From contig JBBAKM010000008.1 in NCBI GenBank assembly GCA_040403495.1, forward strand, positions 1 through 64,000: DNA of 64,000 nt, in the 5' to 3' direction. The notes beneath the pieces were generated by a model, which saw nothing but the letters and a program-made list of their open reading frames with translations, ran no database searches and was not told where the DNA came from. Shown here piece by piece: positions 1 to 9,922 of this stretch (its first letter is position 1; each line of letters starts with the position of its first letter). The stretch is from JABMMZ01 sp040403495 (lineage in GTDB: Bacteria > Bacteroidota > Bacteroidia > NS11-12g > UBA955). The position numbers and the translations under genes were made by a program.

Positions 1-207
1 AAAAACGCCATTTGATTTAAATATTTGAACAATTGTACCTCCTTGATTATACCATAAAGTATTATTGGTCAAAGTGGCTTTGTTAAGTGTTTTGGTAGGG
101 GTAGTGTTTGTAGGTGGTGGGGTGTCATCATCTCCACATGCTGTAAACCCAATGATTAATGCAGGCAATAATGCCCAAACTGTTTGTTTAATTGTTCTTC
201 TGTTCAT
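1..207 (-). CDS. Putative lipoprotein, C-terminus beyond window
   Basis: The frame opens at ATG 207 and is still open at the left edge, so only the first 69 residues are seen. They begin with a basic stretch (MNRRTIKQ), a hydrophobic segment and a lipobox ending in TACG, where the cysteine would be lipidated. A DDD run and a Pro/Thr-rich linker follow, which is the usual look of Bacteroidota surface or periplasmic lipoproteins. The domain behind the linker is almost wholly outside the window, so no function can be given. It lies 28 bases beyond the stop of the 240-residue gene on the same strand and may be the last seen member of that operon. Confidence 0.7.
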   Translation of the reverse strand, partial: MNRRTIKQTVWALLPALIIGFTACGDDDTPPPTNTTPTKTLNKATLTNNTLWYNQGGTIVQIFKSNGVF

Positions 208-234
208 ATTTATTTTTTTAAATTGTTAAATTTT

Positions 235-957
235 TTAATTGATATTGTTAATGATTTGATATTTATTGTATGCAGGTAATGGGCTAATTTTCTTTCCTTT
301 TATACTTACAAATTTTTGTGCTTTGAACGTTGAAAGGTAATTGTTGGCATTGCTGTTTATATTAGAATATGTGATTACCAGTTTATTTCTAATAGCCCCT
401 TTTTTTGCACCATCTCTGTTGTCAAAAAAATAAATATTTATTTTTTGAATTAGTTTACTGGAATTGTTATATATAATTTCACAATGAGAAATGCCCGACA
501 ATAAACTGTATATGGTGTATTGAGAGTGATTCTTATCTAATGTAGAAAAACTTATACTTTTATAGACTTTAGTTAAACTGTCTATAAAATTTATTTTTGA
601 TAAAATATTACTTTTATTTCTGACTGTATCAATCATAATGGTTTTATTGTCGTGGTCCAAAATACAAGTGTATATACTGTCAAAACTAAATTCTATACCA
701 TTCATTTTGTAATAAACCATCCCGTTTTTTAATTTCACATTCCCTTTATAGAAATAATCAGGCACTTTGTTTTTTACATTATTATAGTAGTCATATTTTA
801 TATCAAAACTAATATCACCTCTCAAATAGGCTTTGTTGATGGCTTTAAAATCTTCTGCAAAATTTTGCCCGTAAGTTTTCATTTGAGAAATAAAAACAAA
901 GCCCAACAATGCTACAATATTTATATACCTGCTTTTACTAATTTTTCCCTTTAACAT
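235..957 (-). CDS. Exported protein of unknown function, LolA-like in appearance
   Basis: This 240-residue protein has an N-terminal signal segment (residues about 10-31, ending KTYGQ) and then a beta-rich domain with alternating hydrophobic residues. The stretch from about 35 to 115 (GDISFDIKYDY, GNVKLKNGMVYYKM, DSIYTCILDHDNKTIMID) recalls the LolA/LolB-like fold of periplasmic lipoprotein-carrier proteins, but I see no diagnostic motif and treat this as a weak resemblance. Its start overlaps the end of the 2292-residue gene by 20 bases, so the two are probably translationally coupled. It is probably periplasmic, serving export or folding of the neighbouring surface proteins; that role is inference from context only. 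Confidence 0.75.
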   Translation of the reverse strand: MLKGKISKSRYINIVALLGFVFISQMKTYGQNFAEDFKAINKAYLRGDISFDIKYDYYNNVKNKVPDYFYKGNVKLKNGMVYYKMNGIEFSFDSIYTCILDHDNKTIMIDTVRNKSNILSKINFIDSLTKVYKSISFSTLDKNHSQYTIYSLLSGISHCEIIYNNSSKLIQKINIYFFDNRDGAKKGAIRNKLVITYSNINSNANNYLSTFKAQKFVSIKGKKISPLPAYNKYQIINNIN

Positions 958-3900
958 GATTTCTTGTTTCTTTTAATGTTACAATTCCTTTTTCTGTTTC
1001 CTTTTTTACCCTAATTAGTGAACCTTCTTGGTCGTATTCATAAAAAGTAGCGTAATTGTTTTCATCTAATTCTGCTCTCAATTTCAAATGTTTAGCATCA
1101 TACACATAGCTTTTCATATTACCATCATACGTGTGTACCCTAACATCATCAAACCAAACAGCATTTTCACCATCAGATTTTAAAATTATTGCAATAGATT
1201 TTGTATTTGCTGGCATTTCAAAAATGGCTTCCACTCTTTGCCATCCTTCTATTATTTTACCAATTGTATTAACTTGTATAGTTGTAACATTATTGTTATT
1301 ATCTGTAACTTGAATTTCGACAAGACCGTTATTGTAAGTTGTATCAGCAATTTTTTGTTCAGATTTTACCCATGCTCCAAAAATATACTTTCCTTGTCCA
1401 GGTCTAAATACACCTAAATCATCCGAAAGTCGTGCTACTTTCATTTCATGTTCGGTTGGTAATGAAGTAGGGTTTAAGTTCAATGTAACATTTCTGGTTA
1501 TTTGTGCAGTTTTATTGGCATTAACTTTTAAGCTATATTCGCCTGAATGTTGTTGTGTATTATCCAAAATCACTCCAGAATTAGGAGTAATAGAAGTCGC
1601 AAAATTAAAGTGACCCTGATCACACAAGCCATCGGTGTTGTATAAATAGTCTTCAAATCCATCAAATGCTAATTGATTGTATCTGCAATTAGAAGCTACA
1701 GCGGTTGTTAATGTATTTTTGTATCCAAAAATTGCTGCACTGTAATTGCCTAGCGCATCTTTATTTTCTACCTCATTGCCAAATGGTGTATAAGCTGTAA
1801 TTTCTGATGCGTTAACCCATTTTGGGTCAGTAGAACTAGGCTCATATTTTTTAGTTGTTGTATTATAATTCCAAAATGATGAAAAAGTTGTGTATTTTCC
1901 ATCTGTTCTTGTATTAGGAGAACCAGATTGAAAGGTTCTTTCCCCTAAATATTTATACGATTTATAGGGTCTCCAATTGCCATACATTCCTACCCTGTAT
2001 GGATTTACTACTTTTTCTTCAGTTAAATTTTCATTACAAATCCATTTACAATCCATTAATTTAAAGCAATTTGTTTTAACAATGGTGTTGAATGTATCTT
2101 TTGTGTTTCCTACTAATTCAACCACTACTTTACAATATAAACTCATGCTGTCTTTTGGTTTGAAATCATAAATCTTTAAAATAGAATTGATTCTATTTGG
2201 TTGGTCAAAAATCAAATCAAAACCACATACACAGTGGTTATCATCATTATGAAAATGATACTTAAAGTTGTAAAGATTTGATGAAAAAGTATAATTTACA
2301 GTTATATTGTTGGTGTTAAAATCAGGAACTCCAATTCCACAATATGATATTTTTTTGGCTATAGAATCTTTCAATCCATTAAAACTACTTCCCATTGTGT
2401 TGATGTATTTATATTCTTTAAAATTATTGTAAGGTTTTACAATTACCCAAAATTCATCATATCCATCATAAAGCAAATAACTAGGTCTTGGGACAACATT
2501 TTTAACCCCTGCAATTTCAACAAATTGTAATGGATAGTATTTTACAGAATCATTTTTATTTAAATAATGTAACTGTAGAAACACACTGTCATTATATAAA
2601 ATCGAAGATGCTGTTTTTTTCAGCATATTTCTTGAATATAATTTAACAGTAAAATCAGTATCATTTCTTGTAAAATTTGAAACCCCAGAACTATATTTTG
2701 CTTTAACTAAATTTTGGTGATTAGGCAAAACTTTCAAAAAGTTAACAAAGTTTTTATAATTGTCGTTTCCAAAAGTATCACACTCAAATGTTTGAATTAA
2801 GTCTAAATGTGTTTTCCATGTTTCTTTGTATTCAATAGCTTCTGTATTTACTACATTTGCAATAGATAGGCTGTAGTTGTTGCCAGTTTTAATAAGTGGG
2901 TTAGAAAGTGTTGTAAATGTTGCAATTGGAGATTTGTGTAAGTTTCTTCTACCAGAACGAATCACTTTGAAAGTAACATTTTTAGAATTTACTAAAGGCA
3001 TTCCATGAATGTCTATAAAGTTTAGTTTATTGCCCGTACCAAGATAAACCCATGCCATTGTTTTTTCTCCATTTGGGTATTGAACCAAACATTCATCACC
3101 TGGAGTTAAAAAATTAGCAGACAGCAAATTAGATGGTAATTTTATGTTATCACTTTGGATTTCTACACCAGTCAGACTTAACCCTATGTTTTTGTAGGCT
3201 TGCCCCATTCCATCATAAGCCCAATGAGCAGGGAAAGTTAAATTATAAACATTGTCATTAAATTCATTTTGAACACTTGTCAAAAGCACTTCTCCAGTTT
3301 GGTCATCATATAATAAATTCGAGGTTTTTATTGTACTACCCTCTTGAAAAGCAATCGTTTCTTTGAGAACAGCATACTTTTTAATTACTTTAGTTCCAAC
3401 AGATGACCTGAATTTTATTTCTTCTTTAGAATATGAAGGCAAAACACAAGTAGCGATAATAGGTAATATTAATATAGCCATTGCTTCTGTATTAAACTCT
3501 ATACCAGCACTGTATGTTAAACTATTTTGCTTTCGAGCATCAATTACAAAATCATATTCAATTCCAATTTCTTTTTCATTAATGGTTTTATCAGGTGCTA
3601 TAGTAAGCACTTTATTGTTTAATGAATTAGGGTAAGTCGTACTATCTGTTTGATATATAGATTTAGTCCAAGACAAAGGCGTTTTTTTACCTTCAGCGAA
3701 GGTGTACTGTGCTTTGGGTTTTCCATGCATATCGTTTAATTCTATGCTATAACCTTGAGAAACTTTTACACTCGTTTCAGTTTTAATTTGAAACATTGAA
3801 AAGAAAGGCAATGGTTCAATTGATTGTGAATATAGGTCAGTCTGTCTCACAATTGTTGGATAATCATAAGCGGTATAAAATTCATTGATTGTATACCCTG

Positions 3901-6900
3901 CTGCAGTTCTTTTTACATTTGGACTTTGTAAGCTTTTTACAGTAACTTTTTGATAACCAACATTGGCGCCCTGAAAAAAAGTTTCACCTATCGGCCTATC
4001 ATTATAAGATTCAGCATCAGGTATCATTATGTTTTTAACTTCTGTAAATATTGGTTGAACCAATGGATGTTCATCTCCGCCTAAAGCTGGTAAGTTACCT
4101 GCAACACCAGAGCTAATTATCCATTTTTCGCCATTGGTTTGAACTTCTTCCATTGTATAGTCATATTCCTGTCCATAGTTAGTAGTCGCATTATTATTGG
4201 ATGGATATGCCATATTTTGCCATTCATCCGACATTTCAATTTTTTGAACCCGATGACCTCCACCAAGTCTTTTTTTATTGGGTGAATTTAATCTTAACCA
4301 AGATTTACTTGTAGAAATAAAAGCACCAAATTGTTGATCTTCTAAAGATTTGTTTATTCCTCTGATACCACGATAAAAATCAGAACCTAAAACATGGTAT
4401 AATGAAAGTATTTGTTCAATAGTGTTTTCAGTTTCATTGTCAGGTTCAGGATAAATTAATTGGGGCGTATACATTTTGGCATAATTCCAAATAGTTTTGG
4501 CCAAAGGACTAATTCTATGTCTTGCATCGCTGTCTTCAACATCTTTATCATTAATATGAACAGTTTTTATCGCAACCCAACCTTCATTATTAGCACTAAT
4601 ACCACAACCCTTATCCCAATCTATTTCACAATAGCCTTTTACATACTCATGATGGTTATTTTTGATTTTTGCTAATAAAGTAAATTGCAAATATTTTATA
4701 TCCTCTAAATAATGTTTTTTAATATATGCGGCATTGTTATTTCCGTTATAGTTATCCTCTAACTCAAAAAATATAACATCCATGTGTCTTTGAACTCCAT
4801 TTTTATAAAACAATCTATTGCCTTTGTTTACATGATCTTCGGAGCGCCCAAAGCCAGTAATTTTAACCATCTCCATTGCTCTTTTATTTTCCACATAAGC
4901 ATAATCATCAGATTCATAAGTAACTTTTATTTTTCCACCAGATGGTAATTGAATTTGTGTTAAACACCATGCAAAAGAATTATTATCCGCAACAGCTTTA
5001 TCTTGATCAGTGTATGGAAAATCAGAATTTGATAAATTGCCATCAAAATTTTGATTATTCCCTAACATTTCTTTATAGGTTCCCCAAGCATCACTACCCT
5101 TTAGATTATAACTTGGATTAATACCTGGTTGAGAATTAATTCCAGAATATTCAAATAAATATGGAGATACTCTTCCTCTGTGAGAGGTTCCATAAGAAAA
5201 CCATATTTTTTTCAAAGTTAGTTTGCCTTTGTTACTATTTCCAACAACATTAGTTGAGCCTGAATTATTCTCAACATTGGGACAAATGCTATAATCATAA
5301 TCAAAATGAACGGTTTTTACTGGTTTTGCATTTATACCAAATTTTTCTATTTCCTGCTTAGAATACAACTCTATTTTATCCAATTTGTAAGAACGCATTT
5401 TTAAATCCATACCCCCGTCTTCACCTTCTACTCCCAATGCATCTTCTCTAGGAGAAATTCTAAAAAAAGCTACATGTGTTTTACTCTCAATTGTTGACAT
5501 GTGCCAAATCTCTTTTTCCCCATATACATAAGAACCTTTATCGTCTAAAATAGTATGTCTTAATCCTTCTGAAAGAGATGCCGTTTTTGTATTATATGGT
5601 ATTCTCCATCTATAAGCTGACTGTACTTTTGAATAATTTATTTTTACAGATGTACCATAATCATCGTCAGTAATCCCATTGTTAGTTAAATCAATATAAT
5701 CATTACTTACTATACCTGTTAGTAAATATGAATGAGCATATCCGGGGGTTTCTGTACTAGAATAAAAATCATCTCTTCCTCTAGTGTTTCCAATAGTATT
5801 ATCTCCTTCAGCATATTCTGCTTGTCCATTTGAAATATTTTTTGCGCAACCTGAAATATTAAAAGACTTATCTTTTTGAATATTATTATATGCAGGTATG
5901 CCATAAATATATCTCATTCCATCTTGACCTAAAATAGTAACTTCAGAAGTGTGATGTAACGGTTTTTCATTTGCCCAAGCATTTAAAGCATTTCTTTTAT
6001 ACCTATTGATTGGTGGATTAATGGGCATATTTAAAATAAACTTCTGTTGTCCAGCTATTTCTCTATCGCTATTGTTTAAGTATGAAAACACATCATTTCT
6101 TTTGTCTCTTTTCTTTCTTACAACATTATCTCTGTCTTGTATTCGGAAGTTAAATCCTTTAGATAATAAATTTGATGTATAAGAGATCGATGGTGTTACA
6201 TTTTTTGTAGTATAAAAAATCGAGGCGGATGATTTGTCAAAATTTGTTGCTGCAGGAACTACAGGAAGATCTCCTTTAAATAATTGATAATGAAAATTAT
6301 CAATTGAACCCATTTCACCAGATTTCTTAAAGTAAGAGGGTTCATAATCTGGACTTGTTTTTCCTATTTCATTTTTTCTAAAACCCAATATATCTCTTGT
6401 AATATTCGCAAAACTGCTCTCTGGGTTATTGTCATTAATCCAAGCTCCAGATTCACTTAAATGATATGTCATATTGACATTTGCGCCCAAATGGACTATG
6501 TTTCCTAAACCTATTTCAATACCTCCACTAGCACTTGTGCTAGTGGTTTTGGAGTAGTCGTCACCAACTATTCCTATATCACTCCTAAATGGTCGATAAG
6601 AACCTCCAACACCATGACCTGAAATAGAGTAAATATCGTATGTATGGCTTGCTAGTGGTAGATTTCTAGTGTTTTTTGAATAAGAACCGTCATTTTCCCT
6701 ATTGAAATCTAATAAAAAATCGTGGTCCTCCATTGTTTCAACATTAGGATGTTCATGTTCATACAAGTACCCATATGCTGCCTTTTCAGATTTTTTAATA
6801 GCTAAGTTTTGTTGGCTATATGTCCCTGTCAAACTTGCACTACTAAATGTCCCTAAAACTTTCCCTCCAAATGCTAAGTCAAATGTAAATGCATGGGTTC

Positions 6901-7816
6901 TCATAGGCATTGAAATACTAGGGGTATAGGTCTGAATCCCAAATGAATGAGAACCAGATACACTTTTACCATGTGATCCATAAGCTTGGTTATTTGATTT
7001 TGCGCCTTGTTGTTGTGCAGAAGAACTTAGTCCAAAATTCAGTGCTTGCAATCCATATCTAGAATTAAAACTTGTTCCTAGATTGGCTCCATATCCAATA
7101 TCATATGTTTTGTTATCATCAATAGCATCTGTAACTTTAGTGCTAAAGTTTAAGCTTGGAGATACATCGAATCCGCCAGATGTTCTGTAATTTAAGCCTA
7201 ATTTTGCAGTTAATATTCCGGTACTTTGTTCACCAAAACTAAAGGAAGGTGCTGCTCCATAACTTATTCCTAATCCTTTATAATTGTTGTAATTTATTCC
7301 TGAATTTAATCCTAATCCTGAATTTACTATCTTTTTTCCTATTTTCAATCCAAAAAATTCTGTTGCATCTAACCCAACAGCAGCGCTTAATCCCCATGTT
7401 TTATTGGGTCTTATGTTAAATTCTTTTTTAATTTTGTCTCCTTTAAAATCATCTGGCAATCCTCTCATACTTCTATTAATTACTCCAGCATTTATATTCC
7501 ATCCAAGTCCTACCCAACTAGCTTCTTGGTCCATGCTTACACCAGCATGATAGGCGATATTAATTGGATAACCTCCAACATCTAGTAAAGGAATATTATA
7601 ATTAAAATCACCTGAGAATAAATCAACCATCTCACTGGTTCCAACAGGTTCAAAACTTTGAACTTCGGGTTGACTTGGTCCTCCAGTTAATCCATAACTT
7701 AAAGTAGGATATGTAATTTGAAGAATTTGAGTAAATAATAATACAAAAGAGGTAACTTTTATTCTAATAGTTTGTCTTTTTTTGTTCTTGTTCATCATAC
7801 TTTTTTTGAATTTCAT
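938..7816 (-). CDS. Giant RHS/YD-related surface protein
   Basis: This 2292-residue protein has an N-terminal signal segment (about 17-42) followed by the module found at the start of many Bacteroidota RHS/YD-type proteins: VDLFSGDFNYNIPLLDVGG, then AYHAGVSMDQEASWVGLGW near residues 70-110. Residues about 150-330 are a glycine/serine-rich, beta-strand-like stretch. Near the C-terminus there is a jelly-roll, carbohydrate-binding-like region (GFEDYLYNTDGLCDQGHF to AVWFDDVRV, about 2050-2230). The last 50 residues hold degenerate YD-type motifs (YVYDAKHLKLRAELDENN, YEYDQEGSLIRVKKETE). The chain stops where an RHS repeat core and variable toxin tip would normally begin. Overlaps of 4 bases upstream and 20 bases downstream place it inside a polycistronic unit. 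It is probably exported to the cell surface; no enzymatic motif is visible. Confidence 0.8.
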   Translation of the reverse strand: MKFKKSMMNKNKKRQTIRIKVTSFVLLFTQILQITYPTLSYGLTGGPSQPEVQSFEPVGTSEMVDLFSGDFNYNIPLLDVGGYPINIAYHAGVSMDQEASWVGLGWNINAGVINRSMRGLPDDFKGDKIKKEFNIRPNKTWGLSAAVGLDATEFFGLKIGKKIVNSGLGLNSGINYNNYKGLGISYGAAPSFSFGEQSTGILTAKLGLNYRTSGGFDVSPSLNFSTKVTDAIDDNKTYDIGYGANLGTSFNSRYGLQALNFGLSSSAQQQGAKSNNQAYGSHGKSVSGSHSFGIQTYTPSISMPMRTHAFTFDLAFGGKVLGTFSSASLTGTYSQQNLAIKKSEKAAYGYLYEHEHPNVETMEDHDFLLDFNRENDGSYSKNTRNLPLASHTYDIYSISGHGVGGSYRPFRSDIGIVGDDYSKTTSTSASGGIEIGLGNIVHLGANVNMTYHLSESGAWINDNNPESSFANITRDILGFRKNEIGKTSPDYEPSYFKKSGEMGSIDNFHYQLFKGDLPVVPAATNFDKSSASIFYTTKNVTPSISYTSNLLSKGFNFRIQDRDNVVRKKRDKRNDVFSYLNNSDREIAGQQKFILNMPINPPINRYKRNALNAWANEKPLHHTSEVTILGQDGMRYIYGIPAYNNIQKDKSFNISGCAKNISNGQAEYAEGDNTIGNTRGRDDFYSSTETPGYAHSYLLTGIVSNDYIDLTNNGITDDDYGTSVKINYSKVQSAYRWRIPYNTKTASLSEGLRHTILDDKGSYVYGEKEIWHMSTIESKTHVAFFRISPREDALGVEGEDGGMDLKMRSYKLDKIELYSKQEIEKFGINAKPVKTVHFDYDYSICPNVENNSGSTNVVGNSNKGKLTLKKIWFSYGTSHRGRVSPYLFEYSGINSQPGINPSYNLKGSDAWGTYKEMLGNNQNFDGNLSNSDFPYTDQDKAVADNNSFAWCLTQIQLPSGGKIKVTYESDDYAYVENKRAMEMVKITGFGRSEDHVNKGNRLFYKNGVQRHMDVIFFELEDNYNGNNNAAYIKKHYLEDIKYLQFTLLAKIKNNHHEYVKGYCEIDWDKGCGISANNEGWVAIKTVHINDKDVEDSDARHRISPLAKTIWNYAKMYTPQLIYPEPDNETENTIEQILSLYHVLGSDFYRGIRGINKSLEDQQFGAFISTSKSWLRLNSPNKKRLGGGHRVQKIEMSDEWQNMAYPSNNNATTNYGQEYDYTMEEVQTNGEKWIISSGVAGNLPALGGDEHPLVQPIFTEVKNIMIPDAESYNDRPIGETFFQGANVGYQKVTVKSLQSPNVKRTAAGYTINEFYTAYDYPTIVRQTDLYSQSIEPLPFFSMFQIKTETSVKVSQGYSIELNDMHGKPKAQYTFAEGKKTPLSWTKSIYQTDSTTYPNSLNNKVLTIAPDKTINEKEIGIEYDFVIDARKQNSLTYSAGIEFNTEAMAILILPIIATCVLPSYSKEEIKFRSSVGTKVIKKYAVLKETIAFQEGSTIKTSNLLYDDQTGEVLLTSVQNEFNDNVYNLTFPAHWAYDGMGQAYKNIGLSLTGVEIQSDNIKLPSNLLSANFLTPGDECLVQYPNGEKTMAWVYLGTGNKLNFIDIHGMPLVNSKNVTFKVIRSGRRNLHKSPIATFTTLSNPLIKTGNNYSLSIANVVNTEAIEYKETWKTHLDLIQTFECDTFGNDNYKNFVNFLKVLPNHQNLVKAKYSSGVSNFTRNDTDFTVKLYSRNMLKKTASSILYNDSVFLQLHYLNKNDSVKYYPLQFVEIAGVKNVVPRPSYLLYDGYDEFWVIVKPYNNFKEYKYINTMGSSFNGLKDSIAKKISYCGIGVPDFNTNNITVNYTFSSNLYNFKYHFHNDDNHCVCGFDLIFDQPNRINSILKIYDFKPKDSMSLYCKVVVELVGNTKDTFNTIVKTNCFKLMDCKWICNENLTEEKVVNPYRVGMYGNWRPYKSYKYLGERTFQSGSPNTRTDGKYTTFSSFWNYNTTTKKYEPSSTDPKWVNASEITAYTPFGNEVENKDALGNYSAAIFGYKNTLTTAVASNCRYNQLAFDGFEDYLYNTDGLCDQGHFNFATSITPNSGVILDNTQQHSGEYSLKVNANKTAQITRNVTLNLNPTSLPTEHEMKVARLSDDLGVFRPGQGKYIFGAWVKSEQKIADTTYNNGLVEIQVTDNNNNVTTIQVNTIGKIIEGWQRVEAIFEMPANTKSIAIILKSDGENAVWFDDVRVHTYDGNMKSYVYDAKHLKLRAELDENNYATFYEYDQEGSLIRVKKETEKGIVTLKETRNHVKGKN

Positions 7817-8382
7817 AGTTTTAATTCTGGGTAAGTTTTATTTTCAATTTTCATTTCAGCAGTTTTATTGTCAAATGGTAATTTTATTATGATTTTTTTA
7901 ATTTCTTTTATATCACTTTCAAATGAAATAGTAATATTGGCATAAGGTGTTATATTATATGTTCTTTCATAATGATGAAAAACACATTGTATAGTATCGT
8001 TTTTTGAATTTATGGCTTTAATATCATAATTAATATAAGATATGAAATATTGAAGTCTTTCATAATACTCGCTCTCGTTATTCGTTAAATACTTTAAAAC
8101 ATCTTTTTCTCTTTCTTTTGAAAATATCTTTAAAGTAAAGTTTGAAAACATATTATACTCATTAATATACTTATTCAAGGAGTCAATGTTGCCATCAAAT
8201 TCCATCAATGCCAATGCTTTTGGCGAAATGTAACGTAATTCAAATTCATAATTATCTGTATTACCTTTGTTTAAATTCTCATTTGAAACCTTAAACCAAT
8301 TTATATATTGATTTACAGGTAGTCTATTGTTACAACCACAAACTAAAAAAATTAAACTTGTATAAATATATTTTATTGACAT
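7813..8382 (-). CDS. Small lipoprotein of unknown function
   Basis: A 189-residue protein with a short signal segment whose lipobox-like end (FLVCGC) places a lipidated cysteine near residue 17. The rest is a mixed alpha/beta chain rich in Asn, Lys and Tyr with no motif I recognise. Its start codon shares one base with the stop of the upstream 372-residue gene, and its own end overlaps the start of the giant RHS-related gene by 4 bases (ATGA). Such tight packing implies coupled translation and a joint role with both neighbours, perhaps as an anchor or assembly partner of the giant. That role is inference. Confidence 0.7.
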   Translation of the reverse strand: MSIKYIYTSLIFLVCGCNNRLPVNQYINWFKVSNENLNKGNTDNYEFELRYISPKALALMEFDGNIDSLNKYINEYNMFSNFTLKIFSKEREKDVLKYLTNNESEYYERLQYFISYINYDIKAINSKNDTIQCVFHHYERTYNITPYANITISFESDIKEIKKIIIKLPFDNKTAEMKIENKTYPELKL

Positions 8383-9500
8383 TATAAGGCTATAAATCTT
8401 AAAGTATATATTTCATTATTTAGATTTAATACTTTCAATATGTATATTTCTTTTTTATTTATATTCAAATTGTTTAATAATATTTCGAATGAATTCTCTC
8501 CCCGAATTGTTTTAAAGTCCGTTGAATTATTAAAAACAAGCTTTCCATCATTTGAATAAATATTAATAGTTAAATTTTGAGGGATATAACTCTCAATATA
8601 TGTAATATTTAAAATTTCTCTTACATTGTATATGTTTTGATCATCTGTCTTTAAAATAACATAACTTGGTTTTTCAACTTTCTTTTCCTCCTTTTTTACT
8701 TTAAACTTCCATTGTTCACTTTGGGCAATGGGTGTATTCCCCACAAAGGCTTCTACTTGCCAAGCATACCATTTGCCTTTCTCTAATTCAGGAACATCTA
8801 AAGGATGCATCAAACTTGGTTGACCAATACCGCTCATTTCAATAATTGGTCTATTCATTGTTAATGCATCCGATTTATTTTGACCCTCCATCATTTCAAC
8901 AAGGCGCATCGTGTAATTCAAATTTGAGGAACGTGCCACTGGGCTTGGTGGAATCCAAGTATACAATGGTTTGGTTTCTTCTATCTCTGATTCATCCTCA
9001 GGGTGAGCTAATATTAATGGAGTCGGATTTTCTATATTAACATTAATACAAGTTATTTCCTCAGAACTGCTAGCAGTAGCTCCTAATCCATTACAATCTG
9101 ATGTGGCACATCTAACTTGAATACAAATACTATATAATCCATACGGATAAGATCCTGACTTTTCCTCTATTTCAAGAATGTCTGGATTAAGGTAATTTAA
9201 TTCACTGAAATCAAAGTTCATTGAATTTAATAGATTATTACCTTGGTTTAATGTTGTTGTATTGGTTTTAAATTCTACAACTCTTTGGCTTTGACCATCT
9301 TTAATAAAACCAATAAAATAGACATCTACAGGTTTTGTGTTCAGATTGATGACCGATAAGTTTAAGACTTGTTTGGTGTTAAATAAATATTCATTAATAT
9401 TATTAAATTGAATGTTTATTTGTGATTTTAAATTTGTGGCAAAAACGCACATCACTAAAAATAGTGCCAGTGTTTTTCCCAATAGTTTTACTTGTGTCAT
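8382..9500 (-). CDS. Secreted FN3-like protein with probable T9SS C-terminal domain
   Basis: The 372-residue product has a signal peptide (about 1-26, ending NLKSQ). An N-terminal beta domain covers about 27-160. An FN3-like domain at about 165-270 starts at PTPLILAHPEDESEIEETKP and contains YTWIPPSP and KWYAWQVEAFVG. A charged linker (KKEEKKVEK) leads to a final 80-residue beta domain ending IYILKVLNLNNEIYTLRF, which has the pattern of a type A T9SS sorting domain though it is not the most typical form. The general layout resembles TANFOR-type proteins of Bacteroidota, a suggestion from memory. It is the first gene of the overlapping minus-strand operon and lies directly behind the promoter at 9577-9606. 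Confidence 0.75.
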   Translation of the reverse strand: MTQVKLLGKTLALFLVMCVFATNLKSQINIQFNNINEYLFNTKQVLNLSVINLNTKPVDVYFIGFIKDGQSQRVVEFKTNTTTLNQGNNLLNSMNFDFSELNYLNPDILEIEEKSGSYPYGLYSICIQVRCATSDCNGLGATASSSEEITCINVNIENPTPLILAHPEDESEIEETKPLYTWIPPSPVARSSNLNYTMRLVEMMEGQNKSDALTMNRPIIEMSGIGQPSLMHPLDVPELEKGKWYAWQVEAFVGNTPIAQSEQWKFKVKKEEKKVEKPSYVILKTDDQNIYNVREILNITYIESYIPQNLTINIYSNDGKLVFNNSTDFKTIRGENSFEILLNNLNINKKEIYILKVLNLNNEIYTLRFIAL

Positions 9501-9576
9501 TTGTACTACTGTGTTAATGTTAAAAATTTCGTTTTCATATTAAAATAAATTTACAGAAAATGAAAATTTATTTTCA

Positions 9577-9606
9577 CAAAACTAATCCATTGATTTTCAA
9601 TGCAAA
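9577..9606 (-). promoter_or_regulatory. Bacteroidota-type promoter for the 9500-235 operon
   Basis: Read on the minus strand, TTTG (9606-9603) is followed after 18 bases by TAGTTTTG (9584-9577), matching the Bacteroidota consensus of TTTG at -33 and TANNTTTG at -7. The predicted transcript start is near 9572, about 70 bases before the ATG at 9500. Confidence 0.65.
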
Positions 9607-9626
9607 AAGGTACATCGATATGCACC

Positions 9627-9646
9627 TATGGCACAAACATGCCATA
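9627..9646. repeat. Inverted repeat, possible operator
   Basis: TATGGC (9627-9632) and GCCATA (9641-9646) form a dyad with an 8-base spacer. It lies about 20 bases upstream of the -33 box of the 9577-9606 promoter, a position typical of activator sites. Function is inferred from position alone. Confidence 0.35.
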
Positions 9647-9771
9647 TCCCAAAAAGTTGTTTTCCATCATTTATTTTCAAAAATGAGCAAAAAGTCACAC
9701 AATATTTTTATTAAAAATAAATGAAAAAACAGGCTTTTTAAAACTTAATTAAAATAACTTTAAAAACTTTG

Positions 9772-9785
9772 TTTGTTGCAACAAA
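9772..9785. repeat. Perfect 14-bp palindrome
   Basis: TTTGTTGCAACAAA reads the same on both strands. It lies in non-coding DNA between the two minus-strand transcription units and could be a protein-binding site. Confidence 0.35.
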
Positions 9786-9922
9786 TGAGGCACTTACGAA
9801 TCAATCTTTTTTTAAAACTTGATTTAAAATAATACCAAATTATATTAATATCAGCATTAATTGATTTAAGAATTAATTAAATTTAGTACAATTAACATTG
9901 AGATGCGTTTTGAATTAACACA

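Larger units (their letters stand above)
9501..9922. other. 422-base non-coding stretch with promoter and palindromes
   Basis: No open frame of note lies here. The stretch holds the minus-strand promoter at 9577-9606, an inverted repeat at 9627-9646 just upstream of it, and a perfect 14-bp palindrome (TTTGTTGCAACAAA) at 9772-9785. The remainder is AT-rich and otherwise featureless. It separates the 824-residue-class gene from the overlapping four-gene block, so the two are probably separate transcripts. Confidence 0.6.
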
